Positions 26,676 to 35,850 of a stretch of DNA of 48,498 bases are shown in pieces. Made by a program: the position numbers and the translations under genes. The notes beneath the pieces are model-generated. The model saw only the letters and a list, made by a program, of their open reading frames with translations. It was not told the DNA's origin and did not search any database. This stretch comes from an uncultured Pseudomonas sp. (GTDB taxonomy: Bacteria > Pseudomonadota > Gammaproteobacteria > Pseudomonadales > Pseudomonadaceae). The stretch spans positions 1 through 48,498 of the forward strand of contig NZ_CAMPHN010000017.1 in NCBI RefSeq assembly GCF_946885885.1, in the 5' to 3' direction. Positions within the stretch are counted from its first letter, which is position 1. The number at the start of each line of letters is the position of its first letter.

Positions 26676-27757
26676 AGGGGGCATGGCCATTCCATTTCTT
26701 CACTGCTATGAGCCCGCAGTTGTGCCGGCTCGTGCAGGTCGCCCATGGCCACCGCGATCTTGCGTGGGCCCTCGTAAGGGTCGCGGGCGTGAGCGGCCAG
26801 GAGGTTGTCGAGCATCACCACGTCGCCGCGCTGCCAATCGAAGCGCACCGCGCATTCCTCGTAGAGGCGGCCGAGCAGCGCCATCACCTCATCGTCGATC
26901 GGGCTGCCGTCGCCGAAGTAGACGTGACGCGGCATGCGCTCCAGGCCGACCATGGCCAGCAGGTCCTCGCGCACCTCCGGCTCCAGGCAATGCACGTGGT
27001 GCAACTGCACCTGGTTGAAGAAGCTGCGTTCGCCGCTCAGCGGGTGGCGGATCACCGCCGGGCAACGGGTGCGGGTCTGCAATTCGTCATTGGCCAGCCA
27101 GACGAACGCGGTACCGCTGGCGCGGCACTGGGCTTCCACCTCGGCGCGCTCCTCGGTCTTGAAGAACGCCTGCCAGCTGACATCCAGGCGCTTGGTGAAG
27201 GTGCGCACATACAGCAGGCCCTTGCGCTCGAACGCTTCGGCCAGCTCCTGCGGCAGCCGTCGGTACAGCTCGCGGCAATCGACGATGGGAGTGGCGCCGC
27301 CCACCGGCGACGGCTGTTCGCAGAAGAACCACTGCTTGCGCGGCGCGCGCGGCAGGTGCGAGCTTTCGTTGTGGTAGAGGATCATCTCCCGCTCGGGGTA
27401 GGGCGTGGAGCGGTAGATATTGTGTCCGCCTTCCTTCTTCGGCAGGTCGCCGTAGCCGCCGAACAGGCCGGGGTGGATGGCCTCGGCGAAGGCTTCGAAA
27501 TCCTGCGGGCTGTGCAGGGCGAAGCCACGGAACAGCAAGCCGGCGTGACGGCACAGCAGGGTGTCGATCAGGTCGCGCGAGCTGCGCGCCCAGCCCACCG
27601 GGTCGAGGTCGGGCACGGCCGGTTCGATCAGCAGCGGGAAGTCGCGGTCGGCCATCAAGGGCGTGGTCTTGATCAGCGGGCGCGGCGGGCTGCTTGCGCG
27701 CGGCGCGAGTTTTTTCAGCTTGTCGAGTTTGCTGGTCGAGGACGGGGTCTTGGCCAT
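26672..27757 (-). other. Fused C-terminal beta-hydroxylase domain with possible internal start
   Basis: This is the dioxygenase part of NRPS A, in the same frame. It begins at an ATG (27757) followed by a Lys/Ser-rich linker, and GGAG (27767-27770 on the minus strand) lies 9 bases upstream, so a separate 361-residue protein could also be made. It has LYHNESSHLP for iron (His-x-Glu) and LAAHARDPYEGPRK for the distal His and 2-oxoglutarate Arg. Hydroxylases fused to an NRPS C-terminus are known in siderophore clusters as aspartyl beta-hydroxylases giving L-threo products. The next enzyme, NRPS B, loads Asp, so that Asp is the likely substrate. Confidence 0.75.
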
Positions 27758-30700
27758 GCCGGAAGGCTCCGATTGCGGCAGTGTGAGCGTGATAGCGGCG
27801 ACGGCTCCCTGGGGACTGTCGACGGCTTGATCGAGGATCGCCAGCCAGGCATCGGCCAGGGCTGCGATGCGCTCGGCCTTGAACAGTGCGCGGGCATAGA
27901 CCCAGTCGGCGCACAGCTCCTGACCGTCGCGTTCGAGGAACAGCGCCATGTCGAACTTGCTGCTGCGTTCGGCCGGCGGCAGCAGGTCGATGGCGAGATC
28001 AGGAATGGCGAAGTCGCTTTGCGGGGTGTTCTGCATCACGAACAAGGCCTGTACCAGCGGGTTGCGGCTGCGGTCCCGGGGCACGCCCATGGCTTCGACT
28101 ATGCGGTCGAAGGGCAGCGTCTGGTGCTCGAAGGCGGCCAGGCAGGTGCGCTTGGTCGCGGCCAGCAGGTCGACGAAACGCGCCCCGGCTGCGAGTCGCG
28201 AGCGCAACGGCAAGACGTTGACGAAGAAGCCGATCAGGCCCTCCAGCTCGCTCGCTTCGCGGCCGGCGACGTCGGTGCCGAGCAGCAGGTCGTCGCTGCC
28301 GCTGAGGCGGTGCAACAGCAGTTGGAAGCCCGCCAGCAGCACCATGTACAGGCTGGCGCCTTCTGCCAGGGCCAGGGCTTCCAGGCGCTGAACCAGAGCG
28401 GCGGGCAGGCGGAAGGCATGGGCCGCGCCGGCGCTGTCGGGCTGGGCCGGGCGCGGCTGGTCGGTGGGCAATGCCAGGACCTGGGGCGCGCCGGCCAGCT
28501 CGTTGCGCCAGAAACCCAGCTCGGCCTCCAGGCGTTGACCTTTAAGGGTTTCGTGCTGCCAGGCGGCGTAGTCGGCGTACTGCACCGGCAGGGCCTTCAA
28601 TTCGGCCGGCTGATCGCTGCGCAGGCCGCGGTAGAGCCGGCTGAACTCGTCGAACAAGACGCCCACCGACCAACCATCGGCGACCATATGGTGCAGGGCG
28701 AGCAGCAGGTGGTGGCGCTGCTCGTCCAGCTTCAGCACGCGGGCGCGTATTAGCGGTGCCTGGGCCAGGTCGAAGGGTTGGCGCAAGTTGGCCAGCCCTT
28801 CTCGCCGAGCCTCGCTGTCGCGCTCGGCGGGCGCCAGGGCGGACAGGTCGCGCAGCGGCAGGGGAAAATCCAACTGTTGGGCAATGACCGCGCAGGGCTC
28901 GCCGTCCCGGTCCGGGTAGGCGGTGCGCAGCACCTCATGGCGCTGCAACAGGGCGGCGAAAGTGGCTTGCAGCGCCGCCATATCCAGTTCGCCGCGCAGC
29001 TCCAGGGTCGCCGCCATGTTGTAGGCCGCGGCCGGGCCGTGCAGCCGGTCCACCAGCCACAGGCGTTGCTGGCTGAGGGACAGCGGCATTTCGGCCTGGC
29101 GTGCCACGGGTCGCAGCGTCGGCATCGTCGTCGCACTGACGGGCTGTGCCAGCAGATCGTCCAGGCGCTCGGCCATCCGGCACAGGGTCGGCGCTTCGAA
29201 TACCGCGCGCAGCGGCAAGTCCACCGCCCAGGTCTGGCGCACGCGGGCCAGCAGGCGGGTGGCCAGCAGCGAATGACCGCCGGCTTCGAAGAAGTGGCTA
29301 TGCCGGCCCAGGGCCTGGGGCGGCAGCAACCCGCCCCAGAGTTCGGCCAGGCGTTGCTCGGTTTCGCCCTGTGGCGGCTCGATGGCGGCGCTATCCAGGC
29401 GTGGGGCCGGCAATGCCTTGCGGTCGATCTTGCCGTTGGCGTTCAGCGGCCAGCTGTGCATGGCCACCCAGGCGGACGGCACCATGTACGGCGGCAGCTC
29501 GGCGCGCAGGTGCGCGGCCAGCTCGGCGTCGCTCGGGGTCTGCTGGTCGTGACCCTGGCAGTAGGCCACCAGCAGGTCGACCTCGCCCAGGCGTTGCAGG
29601 CTGACCAGGGCGCGTTGTACCGCCGGATGGCGTTCCAGGCAGGCTTCGATTTCGCCCGGCTCGATGCGAAAGCCCCGCAGCTTGAGCTGGAAGTCCTTGC
29701 GCCCCAGGTATTCCAGCACGCCGTCGGCGCGCCAGCGGGCCAAATCGCCGCTCAGGTACAGGCGGCTGCCCGGTGCGCCGAAGGGGTTGGGCACGAAGCT
29801 CGCGGCGCTGCGCGCCGGGTCGGCCAGGTAGCCGCGGCTGACGCCGATGCCGCCGATCGCCAGTTCGCCGGGCACACCGATCGGCAACGGATTGAGGTCG
29901 CGACCCAGTACATAGAGTTCGGCATTCGCGGTCGGCCGGCCGATAGCCACGCTAGCCCCGTCCTCCGGTGCTTGGTGCAGCGGTTGGAAGGCCACGTCGT
30001 CCGAACATTCGGCCGGGCCGTAGGCGTTCATCAGTGGGATATCCGGGTAGCGCTCGAACCAGGCGCGGGCGGTGGGCGCCGGCAGCGCTTCGCCGGTGGG
30101 CAGCACCCAGCGCAGGGCCGGCAGCTCGACGCGCTCCTGGCCCTGGCTGTCGAGCAGCGCCTGGAGCAGCGCGGGCACCGGCTCCAGCAGGCTGACTTTG
30201 CTCCTGGCGAGCAGCTCGAGCAGCGCCAGCGGGTCGCGCACCACCGCGTCCGGGACAATTTCCACGCAGGCGCCGAACAGCGGTGCGGTGAGGGTCTGCC
30301 AGACCGAAATATCGAAACAGGCCGGCGCGGTCTGGGCGATCACATCCCCTTCGTTCAAACCCAGCGGCGCGAGCTTGGCCAGCATGTTGTTGAGCATGCC
30401 GGCGCGGTTGACCATCACGCCCTTGGGCTGGCCGGTGGAGCCGGAGGTGAAGAGTACATAGGCCAACTGATCGGGACGCACAGGGCTGTTCGGCAATTGC
30501 GTATCGCCGCTACCGGCAAGCAGTTCGGCCGGCGTGACGAGAGCGCCGTCATAGTGCTCGGCCAAGGCCGCGCGGCAAGCCTCGGCGCAGACCGCCAGGG
30601 GCCGGCCGGCACGCTTCAACACCTGTTGCCAACGGGCCGGCGGCTGGCTCGGTTCCAGCGGCAGCCAAGCGGCGCCAGCGCGCAGGGTGGCGACCATCAG

Positions 30701-33700
30701 ACACAGCAGCTCCAGGCCGCGCTCGGCCAGCAATGCCACCGGCTGGTCCGGGCCGACGCCCAGGGCGCGCATACCGCGAGCCAGGGCTTCGGAGCGTTGC
30801 CAGAGTTGGGCATAGGTCAAGCTGGCGGTGCCGCAACGGGCGACGATACGTTCGGGGTGCTGGGCGACCCGCGCGGCGACCCGGGTCTGCCAATCGGGTT
30901 GCAGGCTGTAGTCGGCCGTCTGGCTACCCCAAGCGGCCAGGCGCGCCTGTTCCTGACCGTCCAGCAGTGGCAGGGCGCCGAGGCGGGTGTCGCCGGGACC
31001 GGTCATGGCCAGCAGCAGGTTGCGCAAGTGCCCCATCAAGGCCTGTAGCGCGGCCGCGGGCAGGCGCCGGGCATCGGCGCTGAACAGCAGTTGCAGTTGG
31101 CGCCCCGGCAGGGCTTCCAGGGTCAGGCCGTAGTTGGTCTGTTCCAGGTTATCCAGGGCGCGCAGGGTCAATTCGCCAACCTGCAACCGACGCTCGGCGG
31201 CGGCCGGCAGGTTCTGGAACACCAGCAGAGTGTCGAACAGCGCGGCGCCGCGATCCTGGTTTTGCAGGATTTCGGCCAGGGGCGTTCGCTCGTGCTCGCG
31301 CAGGGCGACGCTGGCGTTCTGTACGGCCCGCAGGAAGTCTGCCAGGGTCTGCTGCGGCAGCGCCTGCACCCGCAACGGCAAGGTGTTGATAAACACCCCG
31401 AGCATCCTGTCGGCGCCGGGCAGTTCGCTCGGCCGACCGCTGCTGGTGACGCCGATGATCACATCGGGTTGGTCGTTGTAGCGCGCCAGCAACAGTGCCC
31501 AGGCGGCCTGGATCAAGGTATTGAGGGTGACTTTGGCGGCCTTGGCCGCCTGGTTCAGGCGCAGGGTTTGCGCGGTGTCGAAGCTCAACCCGCGGGTCAG
31601 GTAGTCCACCGCCTGGCCGGGGCGCGGCGCGTCCAGCATCGGCAGCGAGCCGCTGCCTTCGAAGCCTTGCAGCGTGCCTTGCCAGAACGCAGTCGAATCC
31701 TGGGTCGGTTGCGCGGCCAGCCAGCCGATATAGTCGCGGTAGGCCGGGCGCGGCGCCGGGGTGCTGCCGCTGTAACGGGCGAGGATTTCCTCCAGCAATA
31801 GCACCGAACTCCAGCCGTCGGCGATCAGGTGATGGCGGCTCCAGACCAGCCACCAGCGCTGTTCCTCCAGACGGATCAGGGCCAGGCGTTGCAGCGGCGG
31901 GCGATCCGGGGCGAAACCCTGAACGCGGTCGGCCTGGCAGTAGGCGTCGAGGGCCCGTTGACGGGCCGACTCGTCCAGTTCACTCCAATCCAGCAGCGTC
32001 ACCGGCAGTTCCAGTGCGCGATAGACCGCTTGCACGGGCTCGTCCAGCCCCTGCCAGAGCACGCCGGTACGTAGCAGCGGGTGAGCGGCGACCGCCGTGC
32101 GCCAGGCGGCGAGGAAGGGGTCGGCGGCGAAGGGGCCCGTCAGCTCGGCCTGCAATTGGTTGACGTAGACCCCGCTGTCGCCTTCCAGCAGGCTGTGGAA
32201 CAGCAGGCCTTTTTGCAGCGGCGAAAGCGGGTAGGCATCTTCCAACTCGGCGCCGGTCAACTCGCGCAACTGTTCGGCTGCGAGGGTACTCAGGGCGAAG
32301 GGCGCCAAACGCGGCGCAGCGGCTTGCTCGGGCGTGCTGCTGGGGGCGGGTGCGCGGCTCAGCAGCAGGCCGGCGAGCGCTTCAATGCTGGGGTGTGCGA
32401 AGAGTTCCTTGGGGCTGAACTTGAGCCCGGCCTGGCGGCACTTGGCGATCAGTTGCAGGGCCAGAATCGAATCGCCGCCTTGGGCGAAGAAATCGTCCCG
32501 ACGGGTCAGTTCCGGCTGGCCCAGCAGCTCGCGCCAGAGGGGCAGCATCTGCGCTTCGAGCTGGCGCGCGGGGGAATCCAGGGTCGCTGCCAGGCTGGCA
32601 ATGGTCGGCTGGGCGAACAACTGCTTGGGGCTGAACTTGAGGCCAACCTGGCGAGCCTTGGCGATCAGTTGCAAGGCCAGGATCGAGTCGCCGCCGAGGG
32701 CGAAGAAGTCGTCGTGGATCGACAGCGATTCGCGTTGCAGCAGCGCACTCCACAACTGCACCAGGGTTTCTTCCACGCTGTCGCGCGGCGCGCCTTCTGC
32801 GGCTTTGACCTTGGCGGTTTCCGTGGGCAGCGGCAGCTTTTGACGATCCACCTTGCCGTTGGCCAGGCGCGGCAGCGCGGCCAGTTCGACGAAGACGGCG
32901 GGCAGCATATAGTCCGGCAGTTGCTTGGCCAGGCGCTGGCGCAGTTCGTCCGGGCGGATGGGCTGGGCAGCGACCAGGTAAGCGACCAGGCGCAGGCCGT
33001 CGCCGCTGGCCGCCGGTTGCGCCAGCACCACGGCATCGCGCAGCTCGGGGCAGGCCTTGAGGCAGGCTTCCACTTCACCCAGTTCGACACGGAAGCCGCG
33101 GATTTTCACCTGCTGATCAATACGCCCGAGGAATTCCAGCACGCCGTTCGACAGCATGCGCACGCGATCGCCGGTGCGGTACAGGCGGCTGCCATCGGCG
33201 GCGAAAGGGTCGGGGATAAAGCGTTCGGCGCTCAGCCCTGGCTGCCCCAGGTAGCCGCTGGCCACACCGGCGCCGCCGACATATAACTCGCCCGCGCTGC
33301 CTCGGGGGAGAGGGTTGAGGTAGGCATCCAGCACCTGCACGCTGACATTGCCCAGCGGACTGCCCACCGGCGCGAAGCCGGACAGACTGGGTTCGATATC
33401 GCACACCGCATGAGTCAGGCAACCGACCGTGGTTTCCGTGGGACCGTAGTGGTTGTGGATGCGGCACTTCGGCGCCAGTTCGCGGATGCGCCGCACCAGG
33501 CTCAGGTCCAGCCCCTCGCCACCCAGCACCAGGCTGTGGCGCGGCAGCAGGCGTTCTGGTTCCGCGACCGCTAGTAGCGCCTTGAGGTGCGAGGGCACGA
33601 TCTTCAGGCAGTCCACCGGCTGCGTAGCCAGGCTGGCGGCCAGGGACTCGGGGTCGTTGGCCAGGGTTTCGTCGATCAGACGCAGGGTGCGGCCGCTGAG

Positions 33701-35842
33701 CAGCGCGCCGAACCAGGCGGTGTAGCCGAGGTCCGCCGCCACCGTGGCCAGCGCGCTGAGCGTTGCATCCAGTGGCAACTGCAAGGCTTGCAATACGCCG
33801 CTGACGTAATGGATCAGATTGCCCTGACTCACCACCACGCCCTTGGGCGCACCGGTGGAGCCGGAGGTATAGATCAGATAGGCCGGCTGGGCGGGGTGCG
33901 GGTGCTCTCGTAGGGGCGAATTCATTCGCCCGGCGGGGGATGGTTCGGCGAACGATTTGGCGATGCACTCATTACGCGTTGCGCCGGGCTGTTGGGCCTT
34001 TGTAGGAGCGGGCTTGCCCGCGAAAGCCGGCAACGCAAAAGCATCGCGGGCAAGCCCGCTCCTACAGGTTTCACGCTCTTCCTTAAGATTTCCTGCAACC
34101 GTTAACGCAGCCATAGCCAATGAATTCCCCCCCACAGGGGAGTCGATATCCAGCCACTGGCATTTGCCGAGTTCTTCAGGAGCAGGGCCCCGGCCGACCA
34201 GCAGCGTCGCGCCGCTGTCGTCGAGCATATGCAGTCGGCGTTTGGCGGGGAGGGCGGGATCCAGGCAGAGGTAGGCGGCGCCGGCTTTCCAGCTGGCCAG
34301 CATGGCGCTGATCAGTTCGCTCCCGCGCGGCAGGGCCAGGGCCAGCACGCCGCCTGGGTGCAGGCCGGCAGCCATGAAGCGCTCGGCCAGCTGTTCGGCG
34401 ACCCGGTCCAGCGCGGTATAACTGAGCGTGCCGTTGGCGCTGCTCAGGGCGGGCCGCTGCGGATGGGCCGCGACCTGCCGGGCGAAGGCGGCCAGGGCTG
34501 TCTCGGCCAGCGGCTCGAGCGTTGGGCCGTCGCGCCGCGCTTGATCCTCGGGCGGGCAAATCGACAGCTCGCTTAGCCGTGCCTCGGGCCGGGCTGCTGC
34601 CGCGCGGGCGAATTCGCCGAACTGGGTGGCCATGGCGGCGATGTGTTCACGACGAAACAGATCGGTGCTGTAGCGCCACTGGGCCAGTAGCTGCTGGCCG
34701 TCGTCCTGCCAGCGCAGATTCAGGTCATTGGCCGCGCCGCGCTGGGTGAACAGGCATTCGCGCAGGCTGTAGTCCGCCAGGGCGAGGATCCGTCGGGTCG
34801 GCATATAGGTGAGCATATGGCGGAACAGCCCTGGACTGCCCGCATCCCCTTGCATGCGGGCGAGCGGGTAGCGGCGGTGACGCAACGCCTCGCGAAGCTG
34901 TCGTGCGCCATCCAGCAGGCAGTCGATCAGCCGCGGGTTGCCCGCGAGTTGGGCACGCAGCGGTACGGCGTTGAGGGTGTAGCCGATCAGCTGTTTGTAC
35001 TTGGCCTTGCTCCTGTCCATGGTCGGGGTACCGATCAGGAAATCGTCCTGACCGGTCTGGCGGTGCATGAAAACCTGGAACAGTCCCGCCAGCAGGGCGA
35101 ACAGACTGATATTCAGCTGCTCGGCAAGATTCCTTAGCAGGGTGCTATCCGCAACGCTCAAACACAGCTCGAGTTCCTCACCGTTGTAGCTGGGGCAGCG
35201 TGGGCGTGGCTGGTCCGGGGTCAGCTCCAGGGCAGGTGGCGCACCGCTCAGGCGTTGTTGCCAGAACTGCGCCTGGGCTTCGCCAGCACTGGCATCGAGC
35301 AGCTCGCGTTGTTCGGCCAGCCAGTCGAAATACAAACCGGGGCTGGGCAGCTCCGGGGACTGTCGATTGACCAGGGCCTCATAGGTGGAGAAGGTCAGTT
35401 CCAGGGTCGACTCCACGCTGAAGAAGTCGCCGCAGATATGATGGAACGCCGCGCACATATACAGCCGGCCTCGGCTTTGCAGCAGGCGCAGGCGGCTGAC
35501 ATTGGCCCGCGCCAGATCGAAAGGCAGATCCGCCTGGCGCTCCAGCCAAGCCAGGGCGCCGGCTTCGTCGAGCTCGTCGTCTCGCTCGGTGACGACATCC
35601 GCTTCGATTCGTGCCGGCTGAAACATCCAGAGTTGGCCTTGCTCTTCCCGGTAGCCGCAGTGCAGTGCCTCGCAACTCGTAACCACCAGGGCGAAGGCGG
35701 CGCCGAGCAGTTCCGGATCGAGGTCGGCACGCAGTTCGCGGGCCGCCACCATGTTGTAGGCCGGGCTGTCCGGGGCAAGGCGATGGAAGGTCCACAGGGC
35801 CTGTTGGCCTGGGCTAGCCAGGTGCTTCTGGGTAATCGACAT
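26672..35842 (-). CDS. NRPS A: C-A-T-T-C-A-T-C fused to a beta-hydroxylase; predicted Asp and Dab
   Basis: A 3056-residue loading synthetase. Order: condensation domain 1 (HHICGDFFS from 134), probably a starter domain that acylates the first residue; adenylation 1 (YTSGSTGAPKG from 658; code DLTKVGHVGK, Asp); two tandem carriers, GGDSI serines 1053 and 1125; condensation 2 (HHLIADGWS from 1337); adenylation 2 (FTSGSTGQPKG from 1798; code DIWELTADDK, diaminobutyrate); carrier 3 (GGHSL, serine 2191); condensation 3 (HHMVADGWS from 2384); then a SyrP/TauD-type dioxygenase from about 2700 with HNE at 2824-2826 and distal His 3018. The start at 35842 follows AGGAG and lies 8 bases after the preceding hydroxylase gene; the frame open further upstream is a shadow. 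Adenylation 1 carries about 62 extra residues between motifs A1 and A3, encoded by REP elements. Its Dab fits the aminotransferase gene at 38773. Confidence 0.94.
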   Translation of the reverse strand: MSITQKHLASPGQQALWTFHRLAPDSPAYNMVAARELRADLDPELLGAAFALVVTSCEALHCGYREEQGQLWMFQPARIEADVVTERDDELDEAGALAWLERQADLPFDLARANVSRLRLLQSRGRLYMCAAFHHICGDFFSVESTLELTFSTYEALVNRQSPELPSPGLYFDWLAEQRELLDASAGEAQAQFWQQRLSGAPPALELTPDQPRPRCPSYNGEELELCLSVADSTLLRNLAEQLNISLFALLAGLFQVFMHRQTGQDDFLIGTPTMDRSKAKYKQLIGYTLNAVPLRAQLAGNPRLIDCLLDGARQLREALRHRRYPLARMQGDAGSPGLFRHMLTYMPTRRILALADYSLRECLFTQRGAANDLNLRWQDDGQQLLAQWRYSTDLFRREHIAAMATQFGEFARAAAARPEARLSELSICPPEDQARRDGPTLEPLAETALAAFARQVAAHPQRPALSSANGTLSYTALDRVAEQLAERFMAAGLHPGGVLALALPRGSELISAMLASWKAGAAYLCLDPALPAKRRLHMLDDSGATLLVGRGPAPEELGKCQWLDIDSPVGGNSLAMAALTVAGNLKEERETCRSGLARDAFALPAFAGKPAPTKAQQPGATRNECIAKSFAEPSPAGRMNSPLREHPHPAQPAYLIYTSGSTGAPKGVVVSQGNLIHYVSGVLQALQLPLDATLSALATVAADLGYTAWFGALLSGRTLRLIDETLANDPESLAASLATQPVDCLKIVPSHLKALLAVAEPERLLPRHSLVLGGEGLDLSLVRRIRELAPKCRIHNHYGPTETTVGCLTHAVCDIEPSLSGFAPVGSPLGNVSVQVLDAYLNPLPRGSAGELYVGGAGVASGYLGQPGLSAERFIPDPFAADGSRLYRTGDRVRMLSNGVLEFLGRIDQQVKIRGFRVELGEVEACLKACPELRDAVVLAQPAASGDGLRLVAYLVAAQPIRPDELRQRLAKQLPDYMLPAVFVELAALPRLANGKVDRQKLPLPTETAKVKAAEGAPRDSVEETLVQLWSALLQRESLSIHDDFFALGGDSILALQLIAKARQVGLKFSPKQLFAQPTIASLAATLDSPARQLEAQMLPLWRELLGQPELTRRDDFFAQGGDSILALQLIAKCRQAGLKFSPKELFAHPSIEALAGLLLSRAPAPSSTPEQAAAPRLAPFALSTLAAEQLRELTGAELEDAYPLSPLQKGLLFHSLLEGDSGVYVNQLQAELTGPFAADPFLAAWRTAVAAHPLLRTGVLWQGLDEPVQAVYRALELPVTLLDWSELDESARQRALDAYCQADRVQGFAPDRPPLQRLALIRLEEQRWWLVWSRHHLIADGWSSVLLLEEILARYSGSTPAPRPAYRDYIGWLAAQPTQDSTAFWQGTLQGFEGSGSLPMLDAPRPGQAVDYLTRGLSFDTAQTLRLNQAAKAAKVTLNTLIQAAWALLLARYNDQPDVIIGVTSSGRPSELPGADRMLGVFINTLPLRVQALPQQTLADFLRAVQNASVALREHERTPLAEILQNQDRGAALFDTLLVFQNLPAAAERRLQVGELTLRALDNLEQTNYGLTLEALPGRQLQLLFSADARRLPAAALQALMGHLRNLLLAMTGPGDTRLGALPLLDGQEQARLAAWGSQTADYSLQPDWQTRVAARVAQHPERIVARCGTASLTYAQLWQRSEALARGMRALGVGPDQPVALLAERGLELLCLMVATLRAGAAWLPLEPSQPPARWQQVLKRAGRPLAVCAEACRAALAEHYDGALVTPAELLAGSGDTQLPNSPVRPDQLAYVLFTSGSTGQPKGVMVNRAGMLNNMLAKLAPLGLNEGDVIAQTAPACFDISVWQTLTAPLFGACVEIVPDAVVRDPLALLELLARSKVSLLEPVPALLQALLDSQGQERVELPALRWVLPTGEALPAPTARAWFERYPDIPLMNAYGPAECSDDVAFQPLHQAPEDGASVAIGRPTANAELYVLGRDLNPLPIGVPGELAIGGIGVSRGYLADPARSAASFVPNPFGAPGSRLYLSGDLARWRADGVLEYLGRKDFQLKLRGFRIEPGEIEACLERHPAVQRALVSLQRLGEVDLLVAYCQGHDQQTPSDAELAAHLRAELPPYMVPSAWVAMHSWPLNANGKIDRKALPAPRLDSAAIEPPQGETEQRLAELWGGLLPPQALGRHSHFFEAGGHSLLATRLLARVRQTWAVDLPLRAVFEAPTLCRMAERLDDLLAQPVSATTMPTLRPVARQAEMPLSLSQQRLWLVDRLHGPAAAYNMAATLELRGELDMAALQATFAALLQRHEVLRTAYPDRDGEPCAVIAQQLDFPLPLRDLSALAPAERDSEARREGLANLRQPFDLAQAPLIRARVLKLDEQRHHLLLALHHMVADGWSVGVLFDEFSRLYRGLRSDQPAELKALPVQYADYAAWQHETLKGQRLEAELGFWRNELAGAPQVLALPTDQPRPAQPDSAGAAHAFRLPAALVQRLEALALAEGASLYMVLLAGFQLLLHRLSGSDDLLLGTDVAGREASELEGLIGFFVNVLPLRSRLAAGARFVDLLAATKRTCLAAFEHQTLPFDRIVEAMGVPRDRSRNPLVQALFVMQNTPQSDFAIPDLAIDLLPPAERSSKFDMALFLERDGQELCADWVYARALFKAERIAALADAWLAILDQAVDSPQGAVAAITLTLPQSEPSGMAKTPSSTSKLDKLKKLAPRASSPPRPLIKTTPLMADRDFPLLIEPAVPDLDPVGWARSSRDLIDTLLCRHAGLLFRGFALHSPQDFEAFAEAIHPGLFGGYGDLPKKEGGHNIYRSTPYPEREMILYHNESSHLPRAPRKQWFFCEQPSPVGGATPIVDCRELYRRLPQELAEAFERKGLLYVRTFTKRLDVSWQAFFKTEERAEVEAQCRASGTAFVWLANDELQTRTRCPAVIRHPLSGERSFFNQVQLHHVHCLEPEVREDLLAMVGLERMPRHVYFGDGSPIDDEVMALLGRLYEECAVRFDWQRGDVVMLDNLLAAHARDPYEGPRKIAVAMGDLHEPAQLRAHSSEEMEWPCPL
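33910..34134. repeat. Nested REP elements inside the NRPS A adenylation domain 1
   Basis: An inner pair of REP units forms a perfect 22-base inverted repeat (34002-34023, beginning gtaggagcgggcttgccc, and 34044-34065). An outer, less perfect pair flanks it: gtaggggcgaattcattcgc (33910-33930) and gccaatgaattcccccc (34116-34134). The whole block is in frame within NRPS A and encodes about 60-75 residues, including CRSGLARDAF, between adenylation motifs A2 and A3. Confidence 0.9.
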
Positions 35843-35850
35843 GGGCAACT

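Noticed and set aside
26522..31048. Long open frames on the + strand (743 and 756 residues) opposite NRPS A
   Set aside because: They mirror the codon structure of the NRPS on the other strand, are Gln/Ala/Arg/Gly-rich without domains, and have no ribosome sites. They are expected in high-GC DNA.
31450..32740. Epimerase domain after the GGDSI carriers of NRPS A
   Set aside because: The following domain starts YPLSPLQKGLLFHSL and has HHLIADGWS, so it is a condensation domain, with no separate epimerase motifs.
33900..34140. Frameshift or pseudogene in NRPS A at the REP block
   Set aside because: The frame is open throughout and the downstream A3 to A10 motifs are intact, so the gene appears functional at the sequence level.
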